The position numbers were made by a program, and so were the translations under genes. This document shows positions 1 to 12,334 of a DNA stretch of 64,000 bases, piece after piece. The DNA is from Trichopria drosophilae (taxonomy: Eukaryota; Arthropoda; Insecta; Hymenoptera; Diapriidae): assembly GCA_030407085.1 (NCBI GenBank), contig CM059584.1, positions 7,998,001 to 8,062,000 on the forward strand, in the 5' to 3' direction. The notes under the pieces were generated by a model. The model worked only from the letters and a program-made list of their open reading frames with translations, searched no databases and was not told the DNA's origin. The first letter of the stretch is position 1; each line of letters begins with the position of its first letter.

Positions 1-120
1 CGAGCACAATCAGCACGTAAGACGTAAGGGGTGAACGTCATAGTGTTTTGTATTTGTTTAAATCATGATGATGGTAACGAAGGGAAGTATTCTTACATTC
101 CCGTCTTACGTTTTAGGAAG

Positions 121-1960
121 ATTTCGTGAATGGAAACAAAACATGACCTTCCTCAAGGAAGTTCTACAGCACAGGCCAAGGGACTAAAAGGAAATGCGAT
201 AGAGATTTCTTTACGAACCGTTATAAGGTTAAACATTTTACACCCTCGCTCTCTTCGTCAAATGACATCATAGCTACGTCTCTTTCTTTATTAATTTTTT
301 TGCAAAAATTATTGCAGCATTTCAAACAAATTTTGAGTTTTTTAAAACATTTTGGGATTTTATGACTTATCCGATGAATCTTATACTTCTTAATAAATTT
401 CTATACTAACAGTTATATTTTATTTTGCAAATTAAAATGGATAATGCAATCCAAGTTAATTTTGTTAGCAATCCCTTAAAATTGTAACATTATTTTTAAA
501 TTTTTACAACATATTGTATAATAAATTCCACAATATTGCAAAAATTATGAAAAAATTTCTTACACATTTTTGCAATTTTATGCATTATTGCAGAATTTTC
601 GAAAACGATTTCATTTTACAATTCCAAGGTCTAAGATAAAAATAAAATAGGAAATAACAATCCATAAATATTGATTACGCTTTCCTTCGCTGGAGACCTT
701 GTCTCCGTTAGCACAAATTACAGAATTCTATCAAAGTTACTTCATATATTGATGTTCTATCGTAATTTTCACGACATTTTGATATCTGTTTAAAATTTGG
801 GTTTACTGCATATGGAGAGAATGCTTTTTAGGGATAGCGTTGTAACAAAAGCACTGGCAGTGTGATGTAAAACGTAGAATTTTTCTGCGTGTGGGATATA
901 AAATGTTTGCAGCAAACGGTGATGTTCACCCGTTATTCGAATTGGCTCAGAATGTCCCATTTGCAGACTTAAAAGTATTTGGCAATAAATGGTCATAAGG
1001 AATGTAGAGTTTCAGAGTATTTATTTATTATTTAAGTATCCTGTAGGATAACCCCGTGGAGAGAAATTAAGCATATTTACTTACACGGAGGAAAATTTTC
1101 TTGAAAATTTGTCCACTTTAGACGGTAATTATGGGACATACTTGTGGAATGAGAAAATGATGGAGAAAATTTTCATGGTTTCTGTTAAAAATTTTTAGAT
1201 TTGTTTTTCTTTTCCGCTTGAATAGCAAATATTTGAAGAACTTATAGCAATTTTTATGATAACGCAATGATCACAGATATAATGACAATTTTTCTTATTC
1301 TGGAAGTGCATTCTAAAATTAGCACCTTCACGCAGTTTCCAAGAAAATTGTTCTTCGTATAACGGTTTGAAAATCTAGTATTGAAAGCGCATCTCGTACC
1401 TGTTAGAATTTTTTGTAGGTTTATACCAGTTTGTTTAAAAATTAATGTTTAATTCTCTCAATCGTACACGAAATCGACAATGTTAAAAAATGTCAGAAAA
1501 CTTCAGAATTATAATCAAAAAATGTATAAAAAAGGTACAGGATAGAAATTTTCTGCCACAAATGTAATTTTCTGTAATCTCAAGGATAATCTTGTAAAAG
1601 AGGAAATGAAATGCGGAATGTTCGAATACGCAAATGGCACGATTCGCCTTGCAAATCGGTTCCGTTCTCAGTGTCATGTTTAACAGGAACAGTTCCTGCA
1701 GAACTGTCATAAATCATCCCTTCTAAATCTGTCTTAGAAACAGGAAAATACTTGTTCCAGGCTCTGTATACCAACTTTACAGTTTTGCTTTCCTGGTTTA
1801 AAATCAAAATTTTTCCAAAAAACACAGAACTTTTTCAAAAAATTATGTGATTTTCAAAAAATTGTGATGTTTGACAAAATTGTCCGTAACATTGAATACC
1901 AACTTATGAGTTCTATTTTCCGGATTAGTATATAGAGTAGGTTTTGACAGTCTTTTTTCA
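121..1960 (+). repeat. Dispersed repeat family, copy A
   Basis: This stretch is a diverged direct copy of about 8,870-11,120 and an inverted copy of about 23,570-25,640. Shared landmarks, in order, are a block ending in ACTAAAAGGAAATG (near 180), a CGTAGCTATG block (near 265, other strand), CTTCGCTGGAGACC (near 690) and a GGTTCCGTTCTCAGTGTCATG block (near 1,660). Relative to copies B and C it lacks about 380 bp between the landmarks near 245. The junction lies at a repeated CTCGCTCT-like string, which suggests a microhomology deletion. No intact reading frame is evident. A 75-codon minus-strand frame (1,483-1,710) has a relative in copy C, but differences are spread over all codon positions and copy B is frameshifted, so I do not call it a gene. 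Confidence 0.75.
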
Positions 1961-3540
1961 GAATGGGCTTAGAAGGCAAAGAAAAGAAAGTAAGCATAAC
2001 GGAGGAGGGATGAAAAGACGCATGGGATTTCTCTATACCTAGTTACCAAATTTTGATCCCCTGTTACTAAAGTAAACAAACGTTCTTTATCTTTAATATG
2101 CCTAGGCAACTTGGTCTTTATAATACTAAGGGACTATCTAACTGTTTGCAAAATAAATTATTATTGGCAGATACAGCATATTACTTTCTCGAATGAGTTT
2201 CCCTGATTGAAAATGAAATATTTAAAAAAAAAAGAGCTTTCTCAAAAAATCCTGTGCTTTTTGTTTTGGGCGTTCATGAATTGTAGAATGAAGCAATGTG
2301 GTCGCTAACTTTGAATACCAATCTATAATTCTTATTTCCCTTATTAAAAAGCAGCATACATTAAAAAAAATAGTTTAAGGCCAAATGTAAGTAAAAATCA
2401 CGTATTCAAAATGGCGTCCGTTATAAATCTGACATTTTAAGCTTTAAAAACCTGGTACAGGATACGTAATCCGTGACTAAAAAACCCCACTGAAAAATGT
2501 TCAATTCAGTTCAACATAAAGAAATGTGTAGGATCTTGTAATTATCAACTTTGGTAATGAATTGTTTCCAAACTAGAATGTGAATTGGTTTCAAACTTTG
2601 CATAGAAAATTCCGATATATAGGTATGGGTCATATATAAAATTACCATCTATACGAAAAAGCGGACAACGACGAGTCTCTCAAATTGTCCGGAGAAGTTT
2701 TGTATTTGTTACTTTGTTATTTTACGATCTACGGTTGTGTCTCTCTGACAGGTTACCGGCGTCAAGCAACCCTGACTCTACTGATACACATACCTGCATC
2801 TGAGAAAAATAGTTTTCCTGAACTACAGATACCTATTCTTCAGTTTTGTTTTCCTGATTAAAAATTTAGCTTTATGTTTGCACAGTAGTAGTTAAATATC
2901 GAACAGTCGATACATTACTATTACTACACTATAGAGAACAATCGAAATACATCGTATTGACATACATTCGAATTCTTCGGATGACCTCTTTTTCAACCAG
3001 AACATTAAAATGGAATAGTTGGCATTCATAGTTGAAACAAAGTATTTTCTTTTTCAGAAACAGGCAGCTATAGAAAGGTTAGTTAATGAATATCTCATTA
3101 AGTTATTTCGAAATGTCATTAATTTTGTTCAACATAAGCTGCATTTTTGAAAATCATTAAGTGGAAATGTTACCTTCATCATTTGAAATCGATAAAATAG
3201 AAAAATGAAATCCGTGTTTATGCAAAGCGATTTCATTCTACATTAATTTCTAACATCTCTGCTCATCTTCGACTCGATCTACTCATGTTCGCAGAAAAAA
3301 CTTTGTTTCCCCACTCGTAGCGCAAAATAACCGTTTTCCTAAAGAAGAGCGTCTCCCCAAAAAATAGTTTTCCATTTATGAATATATTGCATTCACAACC
3401 GTAGATTGGTGTAAAATACCTCTGTGACAAAATGAATAGCACGTTGTCAGTGAAAAATGAGAGTAAAATGATTTTTTAAAATAATTTGTTATTTTATTAA
3501 TAATTAGTAAAACAAAATAGTATAGGGAATAATCGACACA
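1961..3540. repeat. Degenerate modules of the same repeat family; no gene
   Basis: This AT-rich stretch holds short diverged pieces of the surrounding repeat family. They include a pair of TTTCCTGATTGAAAAT-type motifs near 2,200 and 2,850 and an ATTCAAAATGGCGTCC motif near 2,400. All frames are closed by stops. I see no convincing exon, RNA gene or terminal repeat here. Confidence 0.45.
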
Positions 3541-3550
3541 TATTTTCACC

Positions 3551-4087
3551 TTGCCAAATGATCCCGTGCCGAAGGAATATCTGTACCGAAGTATGATAAA
3601 TCGTTTTCTTACACATCTGCCTGCATCAGAAAACGAAAAACACTTTTGGCAGGCTCCGAATACCAACGTTTCGGTTTGGCTTTCCTGGTTGAAAGTCAAA
3701 ATTATTCGAAAAAACTGCGAATTTTCGAAAAAGTCTGTTTTTCAAAACATTTTGAGTTTTCTTGAGTTATATCATGAATCATACTATTGTACATAATACC
3801 AACCACGAACTTATAGGTTCTATTTTCCGGTTTAAAATGTAGGTCCATTATAGAAAAGTGCATTGTATGTGAATAAAAGGCCCTTAGGAATGGACTTCAA
3901 TATAAAGGAGAGGAAGTAAGCATATGTATTTTTGTATCAGGAAATTAAAATGCAGCATAGTGAATTCAATGCTTACTACATTTCTCGCTTCAATTGAACA
4001 AAGTAATTGGTATACAAATATTCACATGCTGAACTTCACTCCACAAATGGTAATTGTTCCAACTGGAGTTAACAATGCTGCATTCTT
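3551..4087 (+). repeat. Repeat-family module, direct copy of 12,335-12,670
   Basis: The part from about 3,725 to 4,087 matches 12,335-12,670 in the same orientation with only scattered differences. The shared features are a GAATCATACTATTGTAC block, a TTCTATTTTCCGGTTTAAAA block, an AAGTAAGCATAT block and an ACATGCTGAA block. Short frames of 60-82 codons on both strands are not conserved intact between the copies. I therefore read this as non-coding repeat sequence. Confidence 0.65.
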
Positions 4088-5084
4088 TAATTTTGAAAAT
4101 ATATAGGATATGTGCACTATAAAGCTTTTGGCATCTCTCGGCAAGTGGAAAATTCATAACTTCCACGAAGATCCAATCAAGACGTCCGCTACAAATGTTA
4201 TAAGCAATACGTACGCGTATGAGTATTTCTTTTTCCAACTGAATGTATACATTTAGTGAATTTGAATGTGTGAATTTAAAAAGGGCCTAGCCAGTTAACC
4301 ATTTCAAAATTGCCCCAGCTCGTTTTAAATTGAAAAAATTACAGTATGTTTGCCATCCGAAATGTGAATTTTCCTGCAAGTTTCAAACTCCTATATGTTT
4401 AACTGGTCTCACAACGGTAAAAATTGTGTTTTTCGATTTTTATTTTTTTTTTCTCGAAAACTACGTAACTTAGAAATTCACAAAAAATTAGAAAAATAGT
4501 ACTTACCAAAACAGACATGAACAAAATTTTTTCATTATTTAATAACGTATACACAATGAGGAAAAAAATATTTAAGTTTTCAAAATTCAATTTCACCAGC
4601 TAAATGTGAACCTGCCATCGCTGTTTTTTCTAAAAAATGTATCTTTATAATGTGCATTTTGTCAAATTTTTTCGATTTCTTATATTTGGTGCGACTACGT
4701 GAAAATCACACAAAAACTTGATTTTTTCGTAAAAAATACCCATAATTCGATATATTCGACATGTAATTCCAAATCATCATTGTATATAATGAGTAAGATA
4801 AAATATTATTATAAAATCTTCTATTTCACTATATGTATAAACTATAAGGAACAAAAATACGACATTTCGAATAAAATGAGCCACGTATAAATTATACGTC
4901 TTATTAACAAATGAGTATTTTGTTATATGATCAAACACAATATTTGATAAATAATTAAATAAACAAATGAATAAATTGTCGAAATAGCCTATTCCTTACT
5001 GATTTCAATGTACTTCTTACGCTTTTCGCGGAACATATGACGCCTTATAAATATTAGCGCGCTACCGAAATGTTCGAACTTGTA

Positions 5085-5210
5085 CTCGTATCTTTTATTT
5101 GTAATTCTGTGTTTCTATTTGTATAACTTTTGTACCCGACCTCCTAGTGGCCCTTGGAATTCCGAGGTCATAATCGGATGATAATAAATAAATAAATAAA
5201 AAAATAAATC
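5085..5210 (+). mobile_element. Possible retroelement 3' tail inside the foldback element
   Basis: A comparatively GC-rich stretch (ACCTCCTAGTGGCCC near 5,140) ends abruptly in a run of AATA/AAATA units (5,180-5,208). This resembles the 3' UTR plus simple-repeat tail of a truncated non-LTR retrotransposon inserted within the interior of the TTAA element. No coding part remains and the family cannot be named by eye. Confidence 0.3.
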
Positions 5211-5368
5211 CGATTCACGTATGACTGATTTATAATTATTTCATAATTTCAAACAATTATTATAATGCATATATTATTATCTTGTCTCCCAATTTCATTT
5301 TTGCCATTATCGCATGAATTTATTAGATTTCATCAGTAAAGTTTAAATAAACTTTTTTTTTTCATCAT

Positions 5369-5398
5369 ATCTATTTATTTATTTATTTATTTATTTAT
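5369..5398 (+). repeat. (TTTA)n microsatellite
   Basis: About seven uninterrupted TTTA units lie between the two arms of the foldback element. Confidence 0.85.
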
Positions 5399-6192
5399 GT
5401 TATATGAAGATTACACATTACTTTTGTAGATGCTTCTTTGATATTACCTATTTTGTGCATGACTGTTACGGTTAGTGTAGATGGTAATGTACAAAATACG
5501 TAATATTGAATATTCGCGGTTCATTAGCAGAGGAAAATAATTGATTTCAATACTTTTTTTTTAATAAAATAAACAATTAATAAAGAATCAAACAAATTCA
5601 TTATTTATTTTTCCTGCTTTATTGAATTGCACGGAAACAGAGATCAGTTGTAATGTGATAAACAATTGAATAGCCAACAAATACCCGAATAAAGTTTTCT
5701 GACTTCTGTCGAATATATCGAATTATGGGTGTTTATTACGGAAAAATCAAGTTTTTTATGATTTCCACGTAGTCGCACCAAATATAAAAATTCGAAAAAA
5801 TTCGACAAAATTCACATTATAAAGATACATTTTTTAGAAAAAAAACAGCGATGACAGGTCCACATTTAGCTGGTGAAATTGAATTTTGAAAACTTAAATA
5901 TTTTTTTTCTCATTGTGTATACGTTATTAAATAATGAAATAATTTTTTTTATGTTTGTTTTGGTAAGTACTATTTTTCTAATTTTTTGCGAATTTCTAAG
6001 TTACGTAATTTTCGAGAAAAAAAATAAAAACCGAAAAACCCAATTTTTACCGTTCTGCGACCAGTTAAACAGATAGGAGTTTGAAACTTGCAGGAAAATT
6101 CACATTTCGGATGGCAAACATACTGTAATTTTTTCAATCTAAAACGAGCAGGGGCAATGTTGACATGCTTAACCGGCTAGGCCCTTTATTAA

Positions 6193-7770
6193 CACTTAAT
6201 TACACTAGTCTAATTTGACCGGAATGACGTTGAGCAATTCCATGTGAAACGGAATAGTCAACTCTTAAACACAACGCCAAATTTTGCGTATCGGAAATGA
6301 TACTTCGCTTGACAAAGGCCAACAAAAAGTAAAACTTTGTCGTTCATTCGTAATTCATCTTACATTATTGTATATTAGAATTTGTTGAGTAATTAAAAGA
6401 TAGAGAGAGTAATTTTTAAAATTTCCGTCATGTACTTTCTGACATCTGCCACATGATGCTAAAGCAGGAAAAAATTAACTTTAAATTAATCTGCATATAA
6501 TGCAGTTTATAATGCATATTAATGTAGTTTATATGCATTTTTAACCAGGAGAGTAAAACAGAAAAGCTGGTATTCCGAGTCCAAAATAGTTTTCTATTTT
6601 CCATCGCAGATGTAAGGGTGCGAGGGTTTATTGAGGGTTCCATGTCCTAGGAATAGGAGTATATTTTAAAGAAAAGATTCTCAAGCTTACAAAATTAGTA
6701 AATACAAGATCTACAAAAGACTGAACAAAAAATAATCTTCACTAATTGTAAGTACTGTATCATAATATTTTGATTATTTTAGCAGGAATAAATATTGGGT
6801 TGACATCGCATGGATATTTCATACCGAAATTCCACATGGGAATTCACATCGTCCGCTTCCCATGCAATCGTTTCACGCGAGCTTTTCATGAAAACAATAG
6901 GTAGCATGTGATAATGTGAGTAATTCCACGTGAAGCAGACTTAGTAAGATTAGTTTTGTTAAATAAATTATTGCTCATTTCCTATGGTGAAAAATATCTT
7001 ACAGTTATTCTACAAAAAAAAATACAGCACTGCAGACTTCGAAAAGTGTAACGATACTATGCATGTGCTAAGTCCTTCACATATTACGGCGAGTGGAAAC
7101 TTCATCCTTTCCGGAAAAGCTTCTATTTAGATCAGGAAAGTATAAAGTGAAAATAAGTGGTCCGAGTTCAGAAAAACTATGTATTTTCCGTGCAGGTAGC
7201 AAGGTATTTAGTGGGGGCTTGGTTTTCCTAGAAATGCTGACATCTAACAGAAGACTTCAGCTGCAAATGTTATAAGGAACTGGATAGAATGACATAAATT
7301 TTCAAATGTGCATGATGTAGCCTTTAATTTTACTTTAACGGGAATGACAATTGAGCAATTGCAAATTTATCACCTGCAGCGGATGAATTCCATCAAAATG
7401 AAGATTAAATGTTGTACAAATTTGTCTTTTCATGCAAAATTCCTGGATTTATAATTAATTGAAAATTTAAGATTTTTTTTATGTTTTAAGATTAAAATTT
7501 GACAAAGAATTAATTGATTATCTTCTTCCAAATGTTAGTTTCCTTAATTCCGGTCACCTTGTAGGTTATTACCAAAAATGCGTTATCTTTGTCTCCGAAA
7601 ACTACAATTTGCAAATTTCACCTTTGCATTATGTGAAAATATAGAAAAAAAGGTTTCAACATAAACAAGATCTACAACGCATGTAGTTTTTCGTATTATC
7701 AATAGTAATCACGTAAAAGTAGAATGAATACATCAGGATAAGGTGCCTCCTTTGTAACTGCAATTTGATT
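6193..7770 (-). repeat. Repeat-family module, inverted copy of 12,940-13,900
   Basis: The part from about 6,800 to 7,770 is the reverse complement of about 12,940-13,900. It shares the CAGGTAGCAAGGTA-like block, the block with AGAAGACTTCAGC, the CTGCAGCGGATGAATTCC block and the AAGGTGCCTCC block. The CACTTAATTACACTAG string just after the foldback element (about 6,194-6,210) also matches the reverse strand near 13,385. This shows the TTAA element inserted into an older repeat copy. The frames are short and broken. Confidence 0.6.
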
Positions 7771-8529
7771 TCGTGTTAAACATTTGTATTCATGTATATA
7801 TATATATGTTGATTAATTTTGCTTAATAAACAAACGTTTATATTTTCTATGTATGTTAAAATAAAGTTCATTGTTCATTTATAACCCCTGTACATGAATT
7901 ATTCTATCGCAAACTGAGCATAGTTTAAATGCAATTTTGCATCCGAAGATGATTGTTACACAAGAAATGTTAAAGTCGACAAAATACGGTAAAAAAAAAA
8001 TTTCCTTCTAAATATTTGAAAAAATATCAGCCAAGAGATAATTAAAAAATGAAACTTTTTGTTCCTTAAACATTTTTTATATCACGTCAGTTTTCCGAGA
8101 TATAGGAGGTTTAAAAAAAATGACATTATTTTGTTCAAAATTGAATAAGTATTTGTAAAGAAATATTAGACAAAATCCCAATGATATAAATTAAAGCTGA
8201 AAGGTTTACCTTTCGATCACACGCTGTACTTTTCTCCTGCAATCATATTAAAAAAAATGGGAGCGGATTGAAAAAGAAAAAAATAATACGAAAAAATGAC
8301 TTTAGTAAATCATGCATAGTTCGTAGATAAATGTATATATAGAAATGAAACCACCGCGACTGTGAAGCTGTAAGTCTGCTCTTTAATTCCCTTTTTTTAT
8401 TTTTCCCGTACGTTAACTTGGCGATGAGATATCAACATTTTAATTTAGACAAAATTCCGCAAGGGTGAGCTCATACTTTTGAGCGGTACTGTATAATAAT
8501 AATTAATTAATTAAATTAATATATTAATA
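7771..8529. other. AT-rich spacer, no feature seen
   Basis: This is AT-rich sequence with a short TA run near 7,797-7,808 and no open frame, RNA-like fold or terminal repeat that I can support. Confidence 0.5.
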
Positions 8530-8654
8530 ATATAATATGTATGTCCCAATATCGTATGTAACAGCTGTTTGAGACAAACCTTGAAAACTTCATTGTTAAG
8601 AAGTAAGAATTATGTGTACTTTTGTAGCAGTAAATTACAATTTTGCGTGTCTCT

Positions 8655-8850
8655 AGGATTTGCATAACTTTTTGGTTTTGCTTTCCTGATTGCAATATAG
8701 CTTTTCCAAAAATGCTCCGAATTTTTTCCAGAACTTCGGAGTTTTTTCAAAATATTTTGAAAAGCACAGGATTTTTCAAAAAAGTTCAGTTTTTTTGGAA
8801 GAATTTTGATTTTCAACCAGGAAATCAAGACCGAAAAGTTGGTATACAGA
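8655..8850. repeat. Foldback sub-repeat of about 200 bp
   Basis: One half begins AACTTTTTGGTTTTGC and the other ends CGAAAAGTTGGTATACAGAG. The halves are imperfect reverse complements around an ATTTTGAAAAGC centre. The same foldback recurs at 25,662-25,890, and half copies appear near 1,750, 3,650, 6,545, 10,910 and 23,770. It appears to be the recurring building block of the large repeats. Confidence 0.6.
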
Positions 8851-11800
8851 GTCTGGGCAACTTCGAAAAAGAAAATTACCTCAAGGAAGTTCTACAGCAC
8901 AGGCCAAGTGACTAAAAGGAAATGGATGGGGATTTGTTTACGAACCGTCAAAAGGTAAAGCATTTTACACCCTGGCTTTGCCAGAACCTACGTGCATTTC
9001 AAGGAAAATTTTCATTGATTTCTTTTGTTTTTGCATTTTACGCAATTGATATCAACATTTTTGTCATAAAGCGAAAACTACCAATGTATGAACAATGAGA
9101 ATTCACTCTATCACTAGAGTCACTCCATTTTCACTCCGTAAAGAATGAATTTACATTATAATACTTAGAGGGTTTTTATTCTGGTAGGTTTAGTTCTTTA
9201 AGCGTTAGCTAGACGGATGAATTGTTTTAAATACTAAACCTTATCAAATTCAACATTTTACTTACAAGAAGATAATAAATGAATGCGCTCTTCATCAAAT
9301 GAGAGCATAGCTACGTCTTTTTCTTTATTAATCTTTTTGCAAAAATTATTGCAGCATTTCAAACAAATTTTTCATTTTTTAAAACATTTGGGGATTTTTT
9401 TTTATTTATACAATAATGCGTATACTTCTTAATTAGTAACTTTCTATACTAACTGTTATGTTTTATTTTGCAAATTAAAATGGATAATGCAAGTTTCGAC
9501 ATTCCAATGGGACCTTCCACACCAACACCTTAAAAATTTCGATAAAAACATGAATGAAAACAACACCCATTCGGAAAAATTTTTTTAAACTGTGACCAAT
9601 TTAATTTTGATAGCAATCTCTTAAATTTGTAATAATTTGTAACATTATTTCCAAATTTTTACAATATATTGTATAATAAATTCCACTATATTGCCAAAAT
9701 TGTGAAAAAATTTCTTACACTTTTTGGCAATTTTATGCATTATTGCAGAATTTTCGAAAACGATTTCATTTTCCAATTCTCAGGTCAAGGATAAAAATAA
9801 AAAAGTAAATAACAATACAAAAATATTGATTAAGCTTTCCTTCGCTGGAGACCTTGTCTCCGTTAGCACAAATTACAGAATTCTACCAAAGTTACTTCAT
9901 ATATTGATGTTCTATCGTAATTTTTACGACATTTTGATATCCGTTTAAAATTTGGGTTTACTGCATATGGAGAGAATGCTTTTAAGGGATAGCGTTGTAA
10001 CAAAAGCACCGGAAGTGTGATGTAAAAGGTAGAATTTTTCTCCGTGTGGGATATAAAATGTTTGCAGCAAATGATGATGTTCACCGGCTGGTCGAATTCG
10101 CTCAGAATGTCCCGTTTGCAGACGTAAGTAATTGGCAACAATTGGTCAGAAGAAATGTACAATTTTAGATTATTTATTTATTATTTAAGTATACTCCAGT
10201 GTAACCCGGTGGAGAGAAAGTAAGCATATTTACGTACACGAAGGAACATTTTCTTGGAAATTTTATCACTTCAGATGGTAATTATGGGACAGACGTATGG
10301 AATGAGAAAATGAATAGAGAAAATTTCCATGGTTCCTGTTAAACATTTTTAGATTTGTTTTTCTTTCCCGCCTCAATAGCAAATATTTGAAGAACTTATA
10401 GCAATTTTTACGATAATGTCACGGTCACAGATATAATGACCGTTGTTCTAATTCTAGAAGTGCGTCCCAAAATTAGCGTCTGCACAGTATCCAAGAAAAT
10501 TATTCTTCGTGTAACGGACTTTAAAATCTGGTATTGATATCGCATCTCGTACATGTTAGAATTTGTTGTAGGATTATACCAAATTGTTTAAAAATTATTG
10601 TTTAATTTGATCAATCGTACACGAAATCGTTAATGTAAAGAGTGTCAGAAAACTTGAAAATTATAATAAAAAAATGTATAAAAAAGGTACAGGATAAAAA
10701 TTTTCTGCCACAAATGTAATTTGCTGTAATCTCAAGGATAATCTTGTAAAAGAAGCTATGAAATGCGGAATGTTCGAACGCAAATGGCACGATTCATCTT
10801 GCAAATCGGTTCCGTTCTCAGTGTCATGTTTACCAGAAACAGTTCCTGCAGATCTATCATAAATCATCCCTTCTAAATCTTAGAAACAGGAAAATGCTTG
10901 TTCCAACCTCTGCATACCAACTTTACAGTTTTGCTTTCCTGGTTTAAAATCAAAATTTTTCCAAAAAACACCAAACTTTTTCAAAAAATTATGTGATTTT
11001 CAAAAAATTGTGATATTTAACAAAATTGTCCATAACTTTGAATACCAACTTATGAGTTCTATTTTCCGGATTAGAATATAGAGTAGGTTTTGACAGTCTC
11101 TTTTTCGGAATGGGCTTAGAAGGCAATGGAAAGAAATTAAGCATAACTGATGAGGGATAAAAAGACACATGAAGCGCAGCGTCGAATTTCAAATATTTTG
11201 AGTATGATAGCGCCAGTCGGATAGCTATAATAATTTTTTTAGTTACATTATTCCCTAGTCTATTTTATTCTGCGTATTTTCCATCTCGTGAAAACAGATA
11301 ATCTAATCTACCATGAGTGTCATAACCCATGTGACTAAATCCATATCCAATCATGCAACGAAAATAAGTTTGAAATTCAAAATGATGTTTTATATGCCTT
11401 TCCTTGTTTTTTTGCTAAATAAAAATACATGTGTTTTTGTGCAAAAAAAAATTCCTCACAGTTAGGAGCACTAAAAAATTTACGCTACTTTTAGAACTTT
11501 TTTTCGAAACAGTTGATAAATTATATATAAAATCAAGGTTTTACTGAATAAAACACAAAAAATTATTATTGTTAAAATCTCAAACTTGACAAATAATCAT
11601 GATTTTTTATTAAAAAAATCTTGTGGCCCTCAGGGCGTTTTAGCGCCAACCATACGTATCGAAAAAGTTTCCTTTCTGTTTTGTCTATATATAACAAAAA
11701 ATAGAATTTTTTAAAAATAATGTTTTTGAGAAAATCAAGTTTTTTGATTGATTAAAAACCAGACGACATTTTGTTAATTTAACACATTTTTTAAATCTAA

Positions 11801-11959
11801 AGAATGACGATGAAAGAAGATACCAAACACTACTAATTTATTTTAGGGATAATAGAGATATTCGAAAACAATTTTCCAACTATTTTGGACAAAAGTTCTG
11901 GAAGTAGCGTATTTTTTTGGTGTTAATTATAAAAATTAATTATACAGGGTGAGTCTGGT

Positions 11960-12075
11960 AGAAGTGAACATAGGGAAACCCATGTTAAGGCTACGCGCCT
12001 CGTGATTGGTCGATTCCGGTGGAACTTGTTCACGAGGCGCGTAGCCTTAACATGGGTTTCCCTATGTTCACTTCT
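11960..12075. repeat. Perfect hairpin: two 45-bp arms with a 26-nt loop
   Basis: Positions 11,960-12,004 are the exact reverse complement of 12,031-12,075, and the loop is 12,005-12,030. The arms contain GGCTACGCGCCTCGTG and are much richer in GC than the surroundings. TTATAC occurs on both sides (11,940-11,945 and 12,075-12,080), which would fit a 6-bp target duplication of a small MITE beginning ACAGGGTGAGTC. The matching part of copy C (about 22,490-22,880) lacks this hairpin, so it arrived after the duplication. A transcript would form a long dsRNA stem. Confidence 0.85.
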
Positions 12076-12334
12076 TATACTCAAAAACCCTCATTCCAGT
12101 TCAAACTATCTTTGGCCCTCTAAATGCTTATGAATATCTAAGTTTTGGTTCCATGTTAGAAAGGTAAACACAGCTACTTTATCTTTAGTATATTCTGGGT
12201 TACTTGGTATTCAAATTTCCATCAGGGAAACAGAACCAAAGAGATAGTACATTCATAGTCTGGAAAAATGTTTTCTATCTTTTCCCAAGGCAGGCAGGTA
12301 TAGAAGGGTTGACTAATGACAGTATGCAAACATT

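Larger units (their letters stand above)
4276..6192. mobile_element. TTAA-flanked foldback (piggyBac-type MITE-like) element
   Basis: The element has long terminal inverted repeats of about 485 bp (about 4,280-4,765 and 5,705-6,188). They begin AAAGGGCCTAGCC on the left and end GGCTAGGCCCTTTA on the right. TTAA lies directly outside each end (4,276-4,279 and 6,189-6,192), which is the target duplication expected of piggyBac-superfamily elements. The arms are nearly identical, so a 65-67-codon frame appears mirrored in each. That frame is a shadow of the repeat and not a gene. The interior of about 940 bp is AT-rich and carries no transposase, so mobility would depend on an enzyme encoded elsewhere. 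A TTAA duplication can arise by chance in such AT-rich DNA, so the superfamily call is inference. Confidence 0.75.
8530..12330 (+). repeat. Dispersed repeat family, copy B (left arm of a 3.6-kb inverted duplication)
   Basis: This is the longest copy of the family. Paired landmarks show it is colinear, in reverse, with about 22,245-25,920. Pairs are 8,660 with 25,875, 8,992 with 25,549, 10,136 with 24,553, 11,640 with 23,035 and 12,320 with 22,250. The sums stay close to 34,600, so the arms share one axis near 17,300. The arms are diverged by substitutions and indels and are therefore old. No protein survives. The stretch 8,530-8,645 also recurs at 19,320-19,445. Confidence 0.8.

Noticed and set aside
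1483..1710. 75-codon frame conserved between copies A and C
   Set aside because: About one fifth of residues differ, changes are spread over codon positions, and copy B is frameshifted. This fits shared ancestry of a non-coding repeat.
4399..6076. Mirrored 65- and 67-codon frames beginning MKLNFENLNIFF
   Set aside because: They are the two arms of one foldback element read in opposite directions.
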